From CAZIVE01 sp964542435 (GTDB taxonomy: Bacteria; Bacteroidota; Bacteroidia; Bacteroidales; Tannerellaceae), in the NCBI GenBank assembly GCA_964542435.1, contig CAZIVE010000147.1, positions 1-6,397 on the forward strand: a DNA stretch of 6,397 nucleotides, given 5' to 3'. The notes beneath the pieces are model-generated. The model saw nothing but the letters and a program-made list of their open reading frames with translations, ran no database searches and was not told where the DNA came from. Positions 1 to 6,397 of this stretch are shown here, piece by piece. Made by a program: the position numbers and the translations under genes. The stretch's first letter is position 1; every line of letters starts with the position of its first letter.

Positions 1-12
1 CGGATTCTTTTT

Positions 13-44
13 TTTGACAAGCAGCGTAATGGAAAACTAATTTG
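13..44 (+). promoter_or_regulatory. Weak promoter-like element before the repeat array
   Basis: TTTG at 13-16 is followed after 21 bp by TAATTTG at 38-44. This resembles the Bacteroidetes promoter layout (TTTG, 19-21 bp, TAnnTTTG), but the -7 element is one base short. The TTTG lies at the end of an 8-T tract (8-15), which could equally be the tail of a terminator for a gene left of the window. If real, the promoter would fire rightward into the 42-bp repeats. No start codon with a sensible reading frame follows closely, so the call is tentative. Confidence 0.2.
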
Positions 45-60
45 AAGGCTTTCTATTGCC

Positions 61-292
61 GAGTAAAGCTTCCCATGGGTTGTTTTGATGTACTCGACTG
101 CCGAGTGTAGCTTCCCAAGGGTTGTTTCGATGTAGTCGGCTGTAGAGTATAGCTTCCCAAGGGTTGTTTCGATGTAGTCGGCTGTAGAGTATAGCTTTCC
201 AAGGGTTGTTTTGCTGTACTCGATGGTAGAGTATAGCTTCCCAAGGGTTGTTTAGTTGTACTCGATGGTAGAGTGATACTTTTTAAGGGGCG
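61..292. repeat. 42-bp tandem repeat array, five full units plus a decayed sixth
   Basis: Full units begin with GAGT at 61, 103, 145, 187 and 229, each exactly 42 bp apart. A decayed partial unit starts at 271 and fades near 292. The shared core is AGCTTCCCAAGGGTTGTTT, followed by a more variable stretch around TGTA(G/C)TCG. Units 2 and 3 differ at one base, so they look like a recent duplication; the outer units are more divergent. The period is a multiple of three. The minus strand is open through the array in one frame (stop TAG at 53-55), giving a 14-residue repeat of the type KQPLGSYTLQPTTS, but no ATG precedes it. A typical unit is stop-free in all three minus frames, so openness is poor evidence of coding. 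I treat it as an intergenic minisatellite; a repeat-peptide gene read leftward from a TTG start near 244 is a less likely alternative. Confidence 0.9.
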
Positions 293-327
293 TATGCAAA
301 AAAAGACCTACAATGGAAAATACGCCT

Positions 328-335
328 TACCTTTG
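328..335 (+). promoter_or_regulatory. Bacteroidetes-type -7 box of the lipoprotein/PagL-like operon
   Basis: TACCTTTG matches the Bacteroidetes -7 consensus TAnnTTTG exactly. No TTTG lies at the expected -33 position (about 303-308). Transcription would start near 340-343, leaving a leader of about 30 nt before the ATG at 374. That position also argues against the upstream in-frame ATG at 344, which would be almost leaderless. The motif is short, so a chance match is possible. Confidence 0.45.
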
Positions 336-373
336 TGCGTTAAATGAGAAAAGTCATACAGAGAATGTGCTTC

Positions 374-1342
374 ATGAAACATCCGATCCTATTCACCATA
401 CTTCTCTTCTTGGTAATTCTTGGAGGTTTGAGCAGCTGCAACAACGATGTCTTCATCGACAAGATAAAGGCCACGTCGGCTACAGATTTGCAGATGAGCG
501 GCGAGGGTGATTCGACAAGTGTAACCATGAACAGCTCGAAATGGTCCGTCGCGGCCATCACTGCGACAGGACAGCCTGAAAATTCTTTCAGTGGAAAAGT
601 ATATGAAGCGGACGGAACGCTGATCGGAGACAACTATAGCTTTGCCGAACTGATGCCTCCGAAAGTGACGCTGGTGTATGAAAATGCCAAAAACGGATTC
701 ACTGTGAAACATACCGCGGACCAACGCCTCGACATCTCTGTAGCTGAAAATCTCACCGATCAGAACTTTCTCTTCACCGTTTGGGTGAGCGACAGTTATA
801 CATATATTCCCATTAATGTCGTGCAGTCGCCATCGGCAGGATATGCCATCGACCACATCGACTATACGCTGATTCCGAAAAGCTATACGAAAGCCTGGGA
901 GGGAACGAGAGACAGCTTGGAGATACAAAGCGACACGCCTGTCACCATGCAATGGTCCATCTTCTCATCCGAAAAGCAGGTCATCTCGTTCAAGAGCAAA
1001 GAAGAGAAAGCCTTTGCCTACACGAAAGAGGATGATCAGGTGGAAATCCCTAACGGCGTCGTGGACGGACAGCTGCGGTTTGCGCCGGATAAGATGTATT
1101 ATCGGGCATCGGAACAGAAGGGCAATCTTCCTTTCGCGGACGTCAGCAAGTCGGTCGTCTTCCCTATTGGAAAGTCGGCGATCGAACGCGTCATCGAATA
1201 CGAATCTTTTGATGCTTCCTATACACTTTACCTTCGTCACAAACAGAGCGGCGAACTGAGAAGTGTCAGCGGGATTTTCCACAGCAAGATGCCGACCGGC
1301 GAGAATTATTATCTGATCGTAAACAACCGTATCCAGAAATGA
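374..1342 (+). CDS. Putative outer-membrane lipoprotein with BACON-like N-terminal region
   Basis: This is a 322-residue protein that I do not recognise as a named family. It begins with a lipoprotein signal peptide: MKHP, a hydrophobic stretch (about residues 5-18) and the lipobox LSSC, so Cys22 would be lipidated and the mature protein starts CNND. Residues of about 38-152 resemble a BACON/Ig-like domain: a Gly-rich start (MSGEGDSTSV), a conserved-looking Trp57 in SSKWSV, and a terminal beta strand ending in NVVQ, where BACON domains typically end in a Q motif. The rest (about 155-322) is a beta-rich, soluble-looking region with no motif I can name. I chose the ATG at 374 because the upstream in-frame ATG (344) would add ten residues, including Arg and Cys, ahead of a textbook signal peptide and sits too close to the -7 box at 328-335. 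Its stop overlaps the ATG of the PagL-like gene, which implies co-translation. By inference it is a periplasm- or surface-facing partner of that barrel; the catalytic or binding role is unknown. Confidence 0.85.
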   Translation: MKHPILFTILLFLVILGGLSSCNNDVFIDKIKATSATDLQMSGEGDSTSVTMNSSKWSVAAITATGQPENSFSGKVYEADGTLIGDNYSFAELMPPKVTLVYENAKNGFTVKHTADQRLDISVAENLTDQNFLFTVWVSDSYTYIPINVVQSPSAGYAIDHIDYTLIPKSYTKAWEGTRDSLEIQSDTPVTMQWSIFSSEKQVISFKSKEEKAFAYTKEDDQVEIPNGVVDGQLRFAPDKMYYRASEQKGNLPFADVSKSVVFPIGKSAIERVIEYESFDASYTLYLRHKQSGELRSVSGIFHSKMPTGENYYLIVNNRIQK

Positions 1343-2520
1343 AAGCGAACATCCCATCCGCCTGTATCACATTGCTGATGCTGCTGGTTTGTCAGATAAC
1401 CCCGGGACAGATTTCGGACAGTCTGCCGCACAAAAAACTCATCCATCAGGTAGAATTCGACGTAGCACCGAACTTCGTATTTCAAACCAAAGACTTTCTC
1501 AAAGGCAAGAACAGAAAAGGGGAGAAGATTGATCAATCGCTGTCGCTGCAAGCGAAGTATGCCTTCCGTTTTGCGCCGGACAGTTATCTCGGCAGACTTT
1601 ATCCGTATGCCTATCAAGGTATCGGAGTTGCCTACAACACCTTCTACAATTCCCGTGAGATGGGAAATCCGATTGCCGTCTATGCTTTTCAGGGATCGCG
1701 CATCGCATCACTGTCACAGCATCTTTCGCTGAATTATGAATGGAACTTCGGCGCTTCGTTCGGATGGAAACCTTACGATGAAAACAAAAACTGGGCGAAC
1801 GATATGGTCGGTTCGAAGATCAATGCCTACATGAATCTGGGACTGTATTTAAATTGGCAGATGAATCCGTCGTGGCAGCTCAGTGCAGGACTCGGTCTCA
1901 CGCACTATTCCAATGGCAATACGCATTATCCCAATTCCGGCATTAATCTGATCGGAACAAGAATCGGCATAACGCGGGTATTCGACGCAAACTATCATAC
2001 CAACGAAAAGACGGCTCCCAAACCGCTCTTCATATCTCATTGGACATACGACGTCGTTCTTTATGGAGCAACGCGTTCCAAAGGCATCGTCGAAGAAAGC
2101 TATCTTGTGCCGGGATCGTTTGGCGTGGCCGGTTTCAACTTCAATCCGATGTATAATTTCAGTCCCTATTTCCGTGCGGGAATGTCGCTCGACGGACAAT
2201 ACGACGAAAGTGCCAACATCGAGAACCACGTTGCAGGAAGAGATGAAAAAGGAGGATTGAAATTCTATCGTCCGCCTTTCCGCGAGAGCGTAGCCGTCGG
2301 CTTATCCATGCGCACGGAGTTGGTCATGCCGATCTTCTCCATCAATTTCGGCATCGGACACAACGTATTGTATAAAGGAGAAAGTCTGAAAGGATTCTAT
2401 CAGATCCTGGCTTTAAAAACCTATGTCACGCCGCGGCTGTATCTACATGTAGGATATCAGCTGAACAAGTTCCACGATCCCAAAAACCTGATGCTCGGGT
2501 TCGGTTATCGCTTCCATTGA
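1339..2520 (+). CDS. PagL-like acyloxyacyl hydrolase family outer-membrane protein (lipid A 3-O-deacylase-related)
   Basis: The protein has 393 residues. An N-terminal signal peptide (hydrophobic residues about 9-18, likely cleavage near 23-24 in TPGQ) leads into a beta-barrel-like sequence of alternating aromatic and polar strands ending in the aromatic-rich FGYRFH. The key motif is HYSNGNTHYPNSGIN at residues 189-203. It aligns without gaps to the active-site segment of PagL, the outer-membrane lipid A 3-O-deacylase, placing His189 and Ser191 at the catalytic His and Ser. The position of the catalytic Glu (Ser+12) is Asn203. PagL is about 170 residues with this motif near its C-terminus; here about 190 residues follow it, so the barrel may be larger or two-part. 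The ATG overlaps the stop of the preceding lipoprotein gene (ATGA), so the two are probably translationally coupled. Family membership is well supported. Deacylase activity on lipid A is inferred and uncertain because of the Asn substitution. A structural or transport barrel is the alternative. Confidence 0.85.
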   Translation: MKANIPSACITLLMLLVCQITPGQISDSLPHKKLIHQVEFDVAPNFVFQTKDFLKGKNRKGEKIDQSLSLQAKYAFRFAPDSYLGRLYPYAYQGIGVAYNTFYNSREMGNPIAVYAFQGSRIASLSQHLSLNYEWNFGASFGWKPYDENKNWANDMVGSKINAYMNLGLYLNWQMNPSWQLSAGLGLTHYSNGNTHYPNSGINLIGTRIGITRVFDANYHTNEKTAPKPLFISHWTYDVVLYGATRSKGIVEESYLVPGSFGVAGFNFNPMYNFSPYFRAGMSLDGQYDESANIENHVAGRDEKGGLKFYRPPFRESVAVGLSMRTELVMPIFSINFGIGHNVLYKGESLKGFYQILALKTYVTPRLYLHVGYQLNKFHDPKNLMLGFGYRFH

Positions 2521-2530
2521 TAGATGAAAG

Positions 2531-4994
2531 TCATGATTTTCCCGTAACGATCTTACGGATCTCACAAAGTTTGTTGAGTGCCTGGACGGGCGTGAGATTG
2601 TTGATGTCGAGATTCTTGATCTCGTCACGTACCTGACTGAGGACAGGATCGTCGAGCTGAAAGAAACTTAGCTGATAGCCTTCGCCCGAAGAGGCGATCT
2701 CCTTGACCGGACGCGCTGCGATTCCCTCTTTACGGTTCTCTTTTTCGAGCTGCTTGAGAATCTCCTCGGCACGTTTCACCACGCTTTTCGGCATTCCTGC
2801 CATTCGTGCCACATGGATACCGAAACTGTGCGCACTGCCTCCGTGAACCAGCTTCCGCAGAAATACAACCTTATTGCCAACTTCCTTCACAGAAACATTG
2901 AAGTTGTGAATCCTCGGGAAGGAACGTTCCATTTCGTTCAGCTCGTGATAATGAGTGGCGAAAAGCGTCTTGGCGCGACGCGAAGGATGTTCGTGTATGT
3001 ATTCCACAATGGCCCACGCAATGGAAATGCCGTCGTACGTACTCGTGCCACGTCCGAGTTCATCGAAAAGCACCAGACTGCGATCGGTCATATTGTTGAG
3101 AATATCCGAAGCCTCGCTCATCTCCACCATAAAAGTGGAATCGCCTGCAGAGATATTATCCGAAGCTCCGACGCGCGTAAAGATCTTGTCCACGATGCCG
3201 ATACGTGCACTCTCAGCCGGAACAAAACTTCCGATCTGAGCCATCAGCGTGATCAGTGCCGTTTGTCTCAGCAATGCCGATTTTCCGGCCATATTCGGTC
3301 CGGTGATAATGAGGATCTGCTGCTTCTCGTCGTCCAGATAGACGTCGTTGGCAATGTAAGGTTCGCCCACGGGAAGCTGTTTCTCGATCACAGGATGACG
3401 ACCCTGATGAATGTCGATGACATCGTTGTCTTCCACAGCCGGACGGATGTATCTGTTTTCCTCAGCCGCTTTGGAGAAGGAGAGGAGGCAGTCGAGACGT
3501 CCGATGAGCTGCGCATCGAGTTTGATGGGCTGGATATAATCGGCCAAAGTTCGTACGAGATCCGCAAACAGTTGTGTCTCGAGGGAAAGGATACGATCCT
3601 CGGCACCGAGAATCTTCTCCTCATATTCCTTCAGTTCTTCGGTAATATAACGTTCGGCATTAACCAGTGTCTGCTTGCGGATCCATTCAGCCGGCACTTT
3701 GTCCTTCTGTGAATTGCGCACTTCGATATAATATCCGAAGACGGAATTGTAGGCTATTTTCAGTCCGCTGATGCCGGTACGTTCCATCTCGCGCTGCTGC
3801 ACATGCAGAAGATAATCCTTGCTGTCGCCCGAAAGCGAACGCAGCTCGTCGAGTTCCTTGTTCACACTACTTGCAATCACGCCACCTTTATTAACCAAAG
3901 CCGGCGGATCCGGATTCACCTCCTTATCGATGCGGTCACGGATAATCTGACAGACATTAAGCTGATCGGCGATGCGAGTCAGTTCGTCATTNNNNNNNNN
4001 NNNNNNNNNNNNNNNNNNNNNNNNNNNNNNNNNNNNNNNNNNNNNNNNNNNNNNNNNNNNNNNNNNNNNNNNNNNNNNNNNNNNNNNNNNNACGAGAGCC
4101 CATCGGCGAAATGGTCTTGTCGAGAACCGACAGCAGACTCTTTCCATCTTCCGCCATCGGATTGACCAGCTCGAGACTGCGCACCGTAAAACGATCGAGG
4201 CGCACATAACGCTCCTCTTCGATGCGAGTCAGTGAAAGGATATGTGATATCTGTGTATGCTGTGTCTGATCGAGATAATAGAGAATGGCGCCCGAAGCGA
4301 TGATTCCCTGTGTCAGATGCTGCACACCGAACCCTTTGAGGTTCTTCGTTTCAAAATGTTTGAGAAGTCTGTCTTCGGCAGCTTCCGTCGTGAAGATCCA
4401 GTCGTCCAGTTCGAAGACGAAATAATGCGGACCGAACGTGCCCTCGAACTGAGACTTCAGTCCGTGACGGATCAGTACCTCTTTCGGTGAAAAATTATTG
4501 AGAAGCTTATCGATATAATCCGTGGTACCTTCGGCCGTAAGAAATTCTCCGGTGGAGATATCGAGGAAGGAGACACCACAGAGATCTTTTCCAAAATGAA
4601 TCGCAGCAAGGAAGTTGTTCTCTTTATGGTCGAGGATCGCATCGTTGGTGGAAACGCCTGGTGTGACGAGCTCTGTAATACCACGCTTCACCAGTTTCTT
4701 GGCAAGTTTCGGATCTTCCAGTTGGTCGCAGATAGCGACGCGTTTGCCTGCACGCACCAGTTTCGGGAGATAGGTGTCAAGCGCATGGAACGGGAAACCT
4801 GCCATCTCCATGCTTTTCGCAGCACCGTTGGAACGATGCGTCAATACGATGCCCACAATCTCCGCACCGATGACGGCATCTTCGCCGTACATCTCATAGA
4901 AGTCACCGACACGAAACAGCAATATCGCATCAGGATGTTTCGCCTTGATGTCGAAGTATTGCTTCATAAGCGGTGTATCTAAGAACTTGTCCAC
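2531..4994 (-). CDS. mutS: DNA mismatch repair protein MutS (interrupted by assembly gap)
   Basis: MutS recognises base mismatches and small loops and starts methyl-independent or MutL-dependent repair in the cytoplasm. The N-terminal part (301 residues, 4994-4092) has the mismatch-binding Phe-x-Glu motif in GDFYEMY (Phe32, Glu34) and runs to SVLDKTISPMGSR in the core domain. The C-terminal part (486 residues, 3991-2531) holds the clamp region, Walker A GPNMAGKS (3278-3301), Walker B with DELGRGTST (Asp at 3062-3064), the ATHYHELNE switch, a beta-clamp-binding-like QLSFF (2660-2674) and the C-terminal LTPVQALNKL helix. From memory of Bacteroides MutS, about 84 residues are missing in the N gap, giving a total near 870, normal for the family. 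I chose GTG at 4994 because it gives MDKFLDTPLMKQYFDIK, matching usual MutS N-termini, with GAGAGA just upstream. The frame is open back to a GTG at 5111, and an ATG at 4967 is also possible. No frameshift is seen outside the gap. Confidence 0.96.
3992..4091. other. Assembly gap of exactly 100 N inside mutS
   Basis: The round number suggests a scaffold placeholder. Both flanks end on complete mutS codons (CGT for Arg at 4094-4092, AAT for Asn at 3991-3989), so an intact gene needs a multiple of three here, and 100 is not. Comparison with remembered Bacteroides MutS suggests about 250 bp is really missing, covering part of the core/lever domain. Confidence 0.97.
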
Positions 4995-5016
4995 GATTCT
5001 CTCAAAAATCTTGATG

Positions 5017-5024
5017 CGAAGATA
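5017..5024 (-). promoter_or_regulatory. Possible -7 box for mutS
   Basis: On the minus strand TATCTTCG differs from TAnnTTTG at one base. It would start transcription near 5010, about 15-20 nt before the GTG at 4994. No -33 TTTG is seen at the right distance. The evidence is weak, but it fits the chosen start better than the upstream GTG at 5111. Confidence 0.2.
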
Positions 5025-5099
5025 CTCAACTTTTCGCAGCTTCTGTTTCTTCGAAGGAAGGTTTTTCTGAAGGATGAATGAAAGCTGGAGAATTATTAC

Positions 5100-5107
5100 T
5101 AAGTTTG
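5100..5107 (+). promoter_or_regulatory. Bacteroidetes-type -7 box for the cysteine desulfidase gene
   Basis: TAAGTTTG matches the -7 consensus TAnnTTTG exactly. It lies in the 147-bp region between the divergent mutS and desulfidase genes and would give a leader of about 25-30 nt before the ATG at 5142, much like the spacing before the lipoprotein gene. A matching -33 TTTG is not apparent. Confidence 0.45.
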
Positions 5108-5141
5108 GCACTTGAATGAAAAAAGCTTAAACCTAAGAATC

Positions 5142-6397
5142 ATGATTGACAAAAAAGAACGAGAGCGTATCATCGCGCTGATCCATAAAGAAGTCGTCCC
5201 CGCCATTGGATGTACCGAACCGATTGCTGTGGCTTTGTGTGTAGCCAAAGCCAAAGAGACGCTGGGCCAGTTGCCCGAAAGAATCGATGTGCTGCTGAGC
5301 GCCAATATCCTGAAGAACGCCATGGGCGTCGGGATTCCCGGCACCGGAATGATCGGACTTCCCATCGCTGTGGCTTTGGGAGCCATCGTCGGCAAATCGG
5401 AATACCAGCTCGAAGTATTGAAGGAATGCACGCCGGAAGCTGTTGAGCAAGGCAAGAAATATATCGATGAAAAACGAATCCACATCTCTTTGAAGGAGAA
5501 CATCACCGAAAAGCTCTACATCGAAGTGAGCTGCGAAGGCGATGGGCATCGTTCGAAAGCCATCATCTCCGGAACACATACGAATTTCATCTTCGTCTCG
5601 AAAGACGATCAGACGCTGTTCGAAACGCAGGCGAAGAGTGCCGGAGCGAAATCCGACGACGAACCCAAGCTGACGCTCCGCAAGGTCTATGACTTCGCCA
5701 TGAGCGCGCCCATCGATGAGATCCGCTTCATCACGGAATCACGGAAGCTCAACGAGAAGGCTGCGGCCGACGCATTGAACGGCTGCTATGGACATGAACT
5801 GGGAAAGACGCTCGCTCGTCCGCTGGGCAAAGGCATCATGGGTGAAAGCATCTTCTCGCACATCCTTAGTCGCACGGCTTGTGCCTGCGATGCAAGAATG
5901 GCCGGAGCGATGATTCCCGTCATGAGCAATTCAGGCAGCGGCAACCAGGGAATCTGCGCCACGCTTCCCGTCGTAACCTTCGCTGAAGAGAATCACAACA
6001 CCGAAGAAGAACTGATCCGCGCACTCACGCTCAGTCATCTGACGGCGATCTATATCAAGCAAAGTCTCGGAACACTTTCCGCCTTGTGCGGCTGCGTCGT
6101 CGCTTCCACCGGATCGAGTTGCGGCATCACCTATCTGATGGGCGGAAATTACCAGCAGATCTGCTACGCGGTAAAGAACATGATCGCCAACCTCACAGGA
6201 ATGATCTGCGATGGAGCCAAACCTTCGTGCTCATTGAAGCTGACCAGCGGTGTATCGACCGCTGTCTTCTCAGCGATCCTCGCCATGGAACAGAAATCCG
6301 TCACCTCTGTCGAAGGCATCATCGACGACGACGTAGATTGCAGCATCCACAATCTGACCAGCATCGGCAAAGACGGCATGCAGGAAACCGATCAGCT
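5142..6397 (+). CDS. L-cysteine desulfidase / UPF0597 (YhaM/CyuA-like), 3' end cut by the window
   Basis: The 418 residues visible match the UPF0597 family, related to the alpha domain of iron-sulfur L-serine dehydratases. Members break L-cysteine into pyruvate, ammonia and hydrogen sulfide using a [4Fe-4S] cluster in the cytoplasm. Diagnostic segments are VVPAIGCTEPIAVAL (Cys24), NAMGVGIPGTG (59-69), MSNSGSGNQGI (261-271), LSALCGC (Cys316, Cys318) and CDGAKPSCSLKL (Cys356 and Cys363). Cys24, Cys316, Cys356 and Cys363 have the spacing I recall for the conserved cysteines of the archaeal desulfidase, so the cluster site appears intact. The family is about 430 residues long, so only a short C-terminal tail is missing. 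The ATG at 5142 gives MIDKKERERI, a normal start. It is divergent from mutS with its own likely promoter at 5100-5107. Many databases label such proteins L-serine ammonia-lyase subunit alpha; I favour cysteine desulfidase because it is a single-chain UPF0597 type, but the substrate is inferred. Possible names are cdsB or cyuA; I leave the symbol blank. Confidence 0.9.
   Translation, partial: MIDKKERERIIALIHKEVVPAIGCTEPIAVALCVAKAKETLGQLPERIDVLLSANILKNAMGVGIPGTGMIGLPIAVALGAIVGKSEYQLEVLKECTPEAVEQGKKYIDEKRIHISLKENITEKLYIEVSCEGDGHRSKAIISGTHTNFIFVSKDDQTLFETQAKSAGAKSDDEPKLTLRKVYDFAMSAPIDEIRFITESRKLNEKAAADALNGCYGHELGKTLARPLGKGIMGESIFSHILSRTACACDARMAGAMIPVMSNSGSGNQGICATLPVVTFAEENHNTEEELIRALTLSHLTAIYIKQSLGTLSALCGCVVASTGSSCGITYLMGGNYQQICYAVKNMIANLTGMICDGAKPSCSLKLTSGVSTAVFSAILAMEQKSVTSVEGIIDDDVDCSIHNLTSIGKDGMQETDQ

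Noticed and set aside
53..244. Minus-strand repeat peptide frame within the 42-bp array
   Set aside because: It starts only at TTG. The frame is open upstream to a TAG without an ATG, and a typical repeat unit is stop-free in all three minus frames, so the open frame is expected without selection. Kept as a repeat finding, not a gene.
61..292. CRISPR array
   Set aside because: The units are directly adjacent 42-bp repeats. There are no unique spacers between identical repeats and no cas genes nearby.
313..510. 65-codon plus-strand frame starting before the lipoprotein gene
   Set aside because: It overlaps the lipoprotein signal peptide in another frame, includes the -7 box in its coding part and lacks any signal or motif.
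389..952. 187-codon minus-strand open frame opposite the lipoprotein gene
   Set aside because: It is antisense to a gene with a clear signal peptide and operon overlap. Its composition is typical of a shadow frame, with no domain or promoter.
2524..2541. Possible bidirectional terminator between the convergent PagL-like and mutS genes
   Set aside because: GAAAGT-CATG-ATTTTC can form only a short AT-rich stem with a G-T pair and has no proper U tract on either strand, so it is too weak to call.
2813..3712. 299-codon plus-strand open frame
   Set aside because: It lies wholly antisense to the conserved MutS ATPase and clamp regions, and its translation is Arg/His/Ser-rich with no recognisable motif, so it is a shadow of mutS.
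5133..5579. Minus-strand frames opposite the cysteine desulfidase gene
   Set aside because: They are antisense to a strongly conserved family segment including the Cys24 motif, and no motif or start context supports them.

Overview
The window looks like chromosomal DNA from a member of the Bacteroidales, probably Prevotella-like. The evidence is a MutS with the Bacteroidetes-style Walker A (GPNMAGKSALLRQ), a lipoprotein beginning SCNND after a short signal peptide, a PagL-like outer-membrane protein with an HYSNGN motif, and start regions whose best promoter matches are the Bacteroidetes -7 element TAnnTTTG rather than a strong Shine-Dalgarno. The genus is inferred, not proven.

Layout. Positions 1-373 carry no convincing gene. 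They hold a 42-bp tandem repeat array (five full units and a decayed sixth, 61-292), a weak promoter-like element before it, and a clear -7 match just before the first gene. Next comes a two-gene plus-strand operon with a 4-bp ATGA overlap: a lipoprotein with a BACON-like N-terminal region (374-1342) and a PagL/acyloxyacyl-hydrolase-family outer-membrane barrel (1339-2520). Its stop lies 10 bp from the end of mutS, which runs on the minus strand (2531-4994) and is interrupted by exactly 100 N (3992-4091). mutS and the last gene diverge from a 147-bp intergenic region. The last gene (5142 to the window end, plus strand) encodes an L-cysteine desulfidase / UPF0597 (YhaM/CyuA-like) protein that lacks only its last few residues.

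How the genes relate. The lipoprotein and the barrel are almost certainly co-expressed and both head for the envelope, so a joint role in lipid A or outer-membrane modification is the natural hypothesis. mutS (mismatch repair) and the cysteine desulfidase (cysteine breakdown to pyruvate, ammonia and sulfide) are separate housekeeping/metabolic units.

No clearly new system is visible. The points most worth a second look are the lipoprotein/PagL-like pair, with Asn where PagL has its catalytic Glu and a long C-terminal barrel extension; the 42-bp minisatellite; and the mutS assembly gap, which should be about 250 bp rather than 100.
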